Shown one piece after another: positions 59,221-64,000 of a stretch of 64,000 nt of DNA. Below the pieces are notes generated by a model. The model did no database searches, had not been told where the DNA came from, and was given only the letters and a program-made list of their open reading frames with translations. Where the stretch lies: the NCBI GenBank assembly GCA_964526695.1, contig CAZGJA010000042.1, forward strand, positions 32,643-96,642, read 5' to 3'. Positions within the stretch are counted from its first letter, which is position 1. Every line of letters starts with the position of its first letter. Made by a program: the position numbers and the translations under genes. Origin of the DNA: JABWBH01 sp964526695 (GTDB taxonomy: Bacteria; Planctomycetota; Phycisphaerae; UBA1845).

Positions 59221-61776
59221 CTATCCGCCGGCGGGACTCTCCGCGCCCTGGTTTTCGCCCTTCTCCTGCGGGCGTTCGCCGCCTTCCTCCGGCGGCGGAA
59301 CCGTTTCGTAGGCGACGCCTTCCACCATCACGATCACGCGGTCGCCCAGCGCGAAGCACTTGGCGAGGTCTTTGTGCTTGCCGAGAAACTCGAAGTACTC
59401 GTCGCTGAACAGCACGATCTTCTTCGTTTCGTCCTTTTTGTCGTAGGCGCTGTCCACCCACGAGTCCTTAGACTTGTAGAACGTCCGCGTGCCGACGATG
59501 CGCATCAGGTCGGCGGCGCCGGAACCCTTCTTCCCGTCGGCGGCGGCCCCGCGAGACTTCGCCGCGTCCTGCTCCTGAAGCTGCTTGGCGTCCTTCGACT
59601 GACCCACCGCCGCCCGACCGGCGACTTTCGGCGCAGGTTTGGGCCTGGCGGGCGCCTTCTCGGCAGCGCTGGCGGGTTTCGCAGTGGCCGGCGCATTGGC
59701 GGCCGGCGCGCCGCCGCTGAGGCCTTGCGCGGCAAGGTCGTCCTCGCCCATTGATTCCTCAGCTTCCACCATGAATACGCCCTCAGCCGCATCAGCGCTT
59801 TCGCGGCGGCCGTGCGTGGATCGACTGAGGCCATCCGCCTCTTCGTCATCATCGATGTACCCCATCGCGCGAAGGGCCTTCTCCCGTTCCGGATCCAACC
59901 CGGCGCGCCGCCGTGCCAGCCCCATGTCGAGCATTGCGTCACCGCGCTCTCCACGCATCGCCACGCGCCCCGGCTCGGTCACCAGGTACGACGTGTACGG
60001 CGTGATGATGCCGTACTTCTTCGCCAGCATGACCACGCTGCTTTTCAGCTCCGCGTCTTCGCCGTGCAGGCGGATTTCGTCGAGGAGGTATCCGACCTTC
60101 CGCGTCGCCCACAGGCGCGGCAGGAACTCATGCGTGCGGTCGTCGTCGGGGAACTTCGTCTCGTAGATGTGTTTCTCCTGCGCCCCGCGCCGCGTGCCCG
60201 AAAGCTCCACCGCGCGATGCCCGGAGCCGTTGTAGCGCCCGACCACCACCAGCTCCATCCCGCCGAACAAGTCGCCCAGTCGCGGCGGATACACGTCATG
60301 CACCCCCAGCCCGCCGAACGCCAGCGCCAGGTCCGACAGCACCGGATCCGAAATCTTGCGGTAGAAGCTCGACAGCGCCAGCTCCAGGTTCTCCCCCGGC
60401 TCGACGTACTCGCGCGTGCCGCGGTTCTGCTCCGCCAGCAGATCGAGCAGCCGCGTGTTCACGTCATGCCCCACGCCGAACACGAACAGCCGCGTCCGCT
60501 GCGTGTTCGCCTCTCGCACGTTCTTGAGAATCTCCGGCTCGCTGATCACGCCCACCGTCGGCTGACCGTCCGTCAGGAACACGATGTAGAACGGCCGTGT
60601 CGGATCCGCCTGAGGCGCGTCCTTCAGCCCCGAGAGCAGCGCGTCGTTGATGTTCGTCCCGCCCACGGCCTCGATGCCTTCGATGAACTTCGTCGCCTTC
60701 TCGCGGCTTTCGGCGGAAACCGGCACCAGCGTCTCGCTGAAGCGGCGCGGCTCGTGCGAGAACGTGATGATCGTGAACGCGTCGCGCTCGTTGAGATGAT
60801 CGAGACAGAACTTCAGCGCCGACCGCGCCTGACCGATCTTGCCCTCATCGCTCATGCTGCCCGACGTGTCCAGCACAAAAGCGACGTTCTTGGGCAGCAC
60901 GTCCTCCGGCCTCGTCGTGGCGTTCGGCGAAATCCGCGCCACGAAATACCCGTCCTCGCCCGGCTCACGATACGTCAGCACCGTCAGCCCGAACTCCTTT
61001 TCCGAGAGCATGTAAAACAGTTCGAAGTCGCGGTCGGGGAACTGGTTGCTGACCTCCATGCTGGCCGTCGCCCGGTTCTCCGAGATGCGCGACACGGCGA
61101 TCTCGTGGCTCGGCGAGAACACGCTCTTGATCGGCGTCTTGCTCTCGACGCTGACCAGCACGCTGAGTCGCTGAATCGGCGACGGCAGATACTTCTCCGT
61201 GTTCATCGGGTAGCGGTAGCGCACCAGCCCGTCCTGCGTCTCGAGCATCTGTGTGTACGACAGGCGTACGCGCACGTCGCTGTGAGGGTTGATGGGGAAG
61301 ATGCTCGCCTTGAACATCTTCTTGCCCACGTATTCCAGCAGCGCCGGATCCTTCATCCCCCGCACGATCTGCTCATACGTCTGTCGCGCCTCCTTCACGT
61401 CCAGCAGCTTGCCTTCGATCTCCTGCCCGTTGACGTCCATCGTGAACCGCGACACGGCCACGTCGTCGTCGAGCGGGAAGATGTACGTGCCCTCGACGGC
61501 GAAGTCGTGCGGGTTGTGGAATGTCTGATCGACCTTCGTGACGGCCGCGCCGTCGGTGATGTTCGTCTCAATCCCCAGCGCGCGGACCTCCATCTTCATC
61601 CCCCGCTGCGGAGGGCGAGGCGGCGCGGGCCGGTCGGGCGGCGGAAGGGGACGGTCCGGCGGCGGCGGGAGCGGAATGGGCCGCTCGATGATGATGGTCT
61701 GAGCGGAGGAGATCGCGGGGATCAGGGCGAAAGCGGCTGCGAGGCAGCAGATCAGGCGATTCATGCGGGTGGACAT
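59221..61776 (-). CDS. VIT and VWA domain exported protein
   Basis: 851 residues; GGGAG 7 bases before the ATG. Signal peptide (MNRLICCLAAAFALIPAISS), Pro-rich linker, VIT domain (ITDGAAVTKVDQTFHNPHDF, GTYIFPLDDDVAVSRF), then a von Willebrand A domain with MIDAS: FVLDTSGSMSDEGK near 310, TNIND and VFLTDGQPT. Beyond ~590 a helical, Ala/Lys-rich region and a C-terminal domain ending in ERPQEKGENQGAESPAGG. Such proteins are secreted or periplasmic, with metal-dependent adhesion. Exact partner unknown. Stop at 59221 followed by the terminator at 59052. Confidence 0.9.
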   Translation of the reverse strand: MSTRMNRLICCLAAAFALIPAISSAQTIIIERPIPLPPPPDRPLPPPDRPAPPRPPQRGMKMEVRALGIETNITDGAAVTKVDQTFHNPHDFAVEGTYIFPLDDDVAVSRFTMDVNGQEIEGKLLDVKEARQTYEQIVRGMKDPALLEYVGKKMFKASIFPINPHSDVRVRLSYTQMLETQDGLVRYRYPMNTEKYLPSPIQRLSVLVSVESKTPIKSVFSPSHEIAVSRISENRATASMEVSNQFPDRDFELFYMLSEKEFGLTVLTYREPGEDGYFVARISPNATTRPEDVLPKNVAFVLDTSGSMSDEGKIGQARSALKFCLDHLNERDAFTIITFSHEPRRFSETLVPVSAESREKATKFIEGIEAVGGTNINDALLSGLKDAPQADPTRPFYIVFLTDGQPTVGVISEPEILKNVREANTQRTRLFVFGVGHDVNTRLLDLLAEQNRGTREYVEPGENLELALSSFYRKISDPVLSDLALAFGGLGVHDVYPPRLGDLFGGMELVVVGRYNGSGHRAVELSGTRRGAQEKHIYETKFPDDDRTHEFLPRLWATRKVGYLLDEIRLHGEDAELKSSVVMLAKKYGIITPYTSYLVTEPGRVAMRGERGDAMLDMGLARRRAGLDPEREKALRAMGYIDDDEEADGLSRSTHGRRESADAAEGVFMVEAEESMGEDDLAAQGLSGGAPAANAPATAKPASAAEKAPARPKPAPKVAGRAAVGQSKDAKQLQEQDAAKSRGAAADGKKGSGAADLMRIVGTRTFYKSKDSWVDSAYDKKDETKKIVLFSDEYFEFLGKHKDLAKCFALGDRVIVMVEGVAYETVPPPEEGGERPQEKGENQGAESPAGG

Positions 61777-61951
61777 GCGCGGCTCCCTGGGGCGTACAGC
61801 GGATCATCAAACCGACCGTGCGCCGGCGGCGGTTTCGCGCCTCCCCGTCGCATCGGATTAGACTCCTGAAATCGGAGTCGGTTCCCGATCTGCTGCGTAA
61901 CGCACGCGCCGCCCCGATAATGCCGCGCCGGTGTCACCCGACCCCGCCGAC

Positions 61952-62004
61952 AAAAAAAGAGGCGACATGCCCGGTCCCACCCGTGTGGAACCCGGCATGT
62001 CGCC
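61952..62004 (-). terminator. Intrinsic terminator after the Tyr/Pro-rich gene
   Basis: Minus strand: GGCGACATGCC/GGCATGTCGCC with inner GGGTT/GGACC-type pairs, followed by TCTTTTTTT. It lies about 100 bases past the stop at 62103. The gap 61777-62102 otherwise holds no gene. Confidence 0.85.
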
Positions 62005-62102
62005 CCCGAAACCCCTGACCACCGGGTCGCGTCTCGCGCGACCGATCAGCGCCTTGGCGTGACCCATCAGCCCCCGGCGTGACCGATCACCCCGGCGACC
62101 CG

Positions 62103-62477
62103 CTATCTGCGGTAGTTGAAGTAGAAGCTCCCGCCTTCGCGACCGTACCCGCCGCGGTTATAGCTGCCGCCCACCGAGAAGTTGCTGCCGCCGTAATACC
62201 CGCCGTACGAGTACGACGGACGGCTGTAGTACACCGGAGGCGAGTAGTACACCGGACGCGGCGCGCAATACACCGGCGGCGCGTAGTACACCGGACGCGG
62301 AGCGCAATACACCGGCGGCGAGTAGCAGGTGTACGCAGGCCGGTAGTATGAAGGCCCCCGGCTGTACCCGCCCGAGTAGTAATGATCCGCCCGCGCCTCG
62401 GAAGCGCTGCCGAACACCATGCCCACCACCGCCACCGCGAAGATGGCGCCCATCATCTTGCCCGTTCGCATCGTCAT
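62103..62477 (-). CDS. Exported Tyr/Pro-rich repeat protein
   Basis: 124 residues; AAGGAG before the ATG. Signal peptide (MMGAIFAVAVVGMVFGSASEA cleaved near ARA). Mature part is repetitive: YYRPAYTCYSPPVYCAPRPV, VYYAPPVYCAPRPVYYSPPV, ending in a GG/YGG-rich tail. The Cys-Pro-Tyr repeats resemble structural or cell-surface proteins that may cross-link. No catalytic motif. The DNA shows matching 15- to 24-base repeats. Confidence 0.7.
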   Translation of the reverse strand: MTMRTGKMMGAIFAVAVVGMVFGSASEARADHYYSGGYSRGPSYYRPAYTCYSPPVYCAPRPVYYAPPVYCAPRPVYYSPPVYYSRPSYSYGGYYGGSNFSVGGSYNRGGYGREGGSFYFNYRR

Positions 62478-62607
62478 GGCACATCTCCTTCAAGAATCTC
62501 ATCTCGGCGCCCCGCCGAGGTCCACTTCATTCTCTAACGGCCGATTGCCGTAATCATTTCACTCAACAAGACATTTTACATCACGAGATAGTTAGCTGCA
62601 AGCAAAT

Positions 62608-63102
62608 TTATTTCTTGAAACTTTCGCTTTCTTTTGTACTGTCAAGCACTAAATCGACACGGCTCCTGAAGTTCCTGACGATCTTCATGAAGGTGACACG
62701 ATCCCCCGCTTCGAGGTTAGCCAGGAAATCGCAGATGAAACTGAGCCGCCCCCGGCGGTAGCCGGCGTGAACGGAACGTCCTGCGTTTGTGATAGTTACG
62801 TCCACACGGCGTCGGTCATCCGGGTTGATCCGGCTCTCGACCAGGGCCTTTCCGGACGAGTGTTTTTCCAAGCTGCGCAGGATGCGCGACATTTGCGCGG
62901 GAAGCACCCCGATCCGGCGCTGGATGTCACCAACGGTGATCGTCCCTTCCCTCAACACCGCATCAAGGGCCATGAACTCCGGCTCGCTCAGCTCCGCCGT
63001 GGCCGCGGACTTCCGCGCCCGCGCCACCGCCGAGAGCTGCGAGAGCGCGAGCACCTCCTCGGCCATCGCGTCGATTTCAGGTGATACGATCGGTTCAGGC
63101 AT
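62608..63102 (-). CDS. MarR-family transcriptional regulator
   Basis: 164 residues from the ATG at 63102 (GAGG five bases upstream; a GTG at 63108 is in frame). Winged helix: LSEPEFMALDAVLREGTITV, GDIQRRIGVLPAQMSRILRS, wing ESRINPDDRRRVDVTITNAG with the conserved DxRRxxVxLT-like strand. Long terminal helices for dimerisation. Target unknown; MarR proteins usually bind near their own promoter. No obvious partner gene adjoins it. Confidence 0.85.
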   Translation of the reverse strand: MPEPIVSPEIDAMAEEVLALSQLSAVARARKSAATAELSEPEFMALDAVLREGTITVGDIQRRIGVLPAQMSRILRSLEKHSSGKALVESRINPDDRRRVDVTITNAGRSVHAGYRRGRLSFICDFLANLEAGDRVTFMKIVRNFRSRVDLVLDSTKESESFKK

Positions 63103-63404
63103 ACGCACCTCGACGAAAAAGACTCCTCCATGAAATAGTATCGACCCGATACGACCCCGTCGAGAGGCAGGCTCTGCGGTCCGCGTCGATTCGTTCTACA
63201 GGCAGGGTTCTCCGCGGCCATCGGGCGCGGGAGAGCCGCAGGGGGGGAGCGCATCGGCGCGCCGCGCTTGAGGAAAACGCTCCGCAGCGGGGTGGCACCG
63301 TCTGGCGTACTCGCCAGGCAGTGGCGAAGTGTGCAGTCGCCCCCGCTGGCGTCCGAACGCTCGGCGACCCCAGCAGATCCGAAACCTGAATCTCAGGCTT
63401 TGCC

Positions 63405-63725
63405 GTGGCAGGGCAGGATCGCGAAAGACGCCCCCTCGAAACCGCCGATGCTCAAGGCGTGAAAGGAGATCCGGATTACTTCGTGGACCTGCGAAGCCCC
63501 AGGCATCCACCCTCGCCAGAGCCGAACGCGGCCGCGCCGGCGTGCGGACCGGTTGAATCTCGCGCGTGGATCGGCGTGCGCTTTGAGTGCTGCGGCGTCT
63601 ATCAGCGGATCTACCGCAGCGCGGATGGACTTCTCTACGCGGGGCGATGCCCGAAGTGCGCTAAGCTGGTCCGGGTCCGCGTCGGCCCCGGCGGCACGCA
63701 AGACCGCTTCTTCCTGGCCACCTGA
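63405..63725 (+). CDS. Small Cys4 (zinc-ribbon-like) protein
   Basis: About 106 residues; the start is uncertain (GTG at 63405, or later). The conserved C-terminal part is WIGVRFECCGVYQRIYRSAD, then YAGRCPKCAKLVRVRVGPGG, then DRFF. The CC...CPKC arrangement can bind one zinc. I know this pattern as a frequent small planctomycete protein without assigned role. Confidence 0.7.
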   Translation: MAGQDRERRPLETADAQGVKGDPDYFVDLRSPRHPPSPEPNAAAPACGPVESRAWIGVRFECCGVYQRIYRSADGLLYAGRCPKCAKLVRVRVGPGGTQDRFFLAT

Positions 63726-63820
63726 AAACGGCGGCACGGTCCTCGCGCGGCGGAGCAACCACACCCCGGCCTGGCATGAGGGCGCCACCCAATGCCCTGA
63801 ATCCAATTCCTCATGCGCGC

Positions 63821-63973
63821 GTGGCATGCTCTCGCTGTACTCAGCGTGAGCATGGGTTTCCCCCACGGCCCGACGCACGGCTACCCGCTGCGCGTGAAGC
63901 CATGCCACCCAGCGTAAACACGATTCTACATGCAGGGGTGGCATGCTCTCGCTGTACTCAGCGTGAGCATGGG
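63821..63973. repeat. Duplicated hairpin element
   Basis: The 36-base segment starting GTGGCATGCTCTCGCTG and ending GAGCATGGG occurs at 63821-63856 and again at 63938-63973 without change. It folds as CATGCTC-T-CGCTG/CAGCG-T-GAGCATG. Parts of the flanks (GGCTTCCCC, CATGCCACCC) are repeated too. The array may continue beyond the window. Confidence 0.85.
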
Positions 63974-64000
63974 CTTCCCCACTGCGCGGCGCATGGCTAC

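Noticed and set aside
59812..61869. Plus-strand frame of 685 codons
   Set aside because: Shadow of the VIT/VWA gene, whose domains and signal peptide are unmistakable on the minus strand.

Overview
The window looks like a planctomycete chromosome, possibly of the Phycisphaerae. The GC content is high. The first gene ends in a two-loop dockerin-like tail (DVDGDGDVDLDDF) of the kind common in that group. Secreted repeat proteins, a DUF1844 protein, a VIT/VWA protein and a small Cys4 protein support the same placement. The placement is an inference; no rRNA or complete tRNA is present.

Layout. (1) 1-2007: end of a secreted repeat/dockerin protein, cut by the window edge. (2) About 2050-34110: an integrated plasmid-like mobile element. 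It carries a DUF932 gene, a VirD4/TraG-type coupling protein with two replication-relaxation-like genes and a coiled-coil membrane protein (5008-10655), a DNA methyltransferase with two unknown genes (11211-13140), a DUF7249/XRE pair, ParA with a ribbon-helix-helix partner, and a divergent replication-initiator-like gene (14302-17097). Its cargo runs to 32820. A frameshifted integrase (33376-34110) closes it; the end of that gene contains the antisense of a tRNA-Gly 3' half, a likely attachment core. (3) 34110-64000: ordinary chromosome. It starts with the tail of a short-chain dehydrogenase broken at the element junction, then secreted proteins, DUF1844, a rhomboid protease, two PLP enzymes, thioredoxin reductase, a heavy-metal RND efflux locus (44077-56150), a glycosyltransferase, a VIT/VWA protein, a MarR regulator and small genes, with several dispersed palindromic repeats.

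Most interesting: a cargo locus at 20397-31556 that I cannot match to a described system. On the minus strand two very small overlapping genes start the operon. One encodes a 50-residue peptide made of FRGDEELPPGG units, each ending in Gly-Gly. It is followed by a small protein with features of a ubiquitin-conjugating (E2-like) fold, a fused JAMM protease/E1 (ThiF) enzyme, a ClpB-D2-like unfoldase and a membrane protein. On the plus strand a divergent operon carries an unknown protein, an Opp-type ATPase, a radical SAM enzyme, a peptide-binding protein and two permeases. A simple reading is a miniature polyubiquitin-like or RiPP-like precursor, cut after GG by the JAMM domain and activated at its C-terminal Gly by the E1 domain.

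Second: a structured RNA in three copies within the element (4376-4477 plus strand; 17449-17631 and 17999-18180 minus strand). Each has a conserved AACCCC-UUCG hairpin followed by an H-type pseudoknot with compensatory changes. Each lies upstream of a short ORF that ends in an intrinsic terminator. Two of these ORFs encode 60-residue single-span membrane proteins, arranged in tandem like type I toxin loci. A-C versus G-U comparison in a flanking hairpin fixes the transcribed strand.
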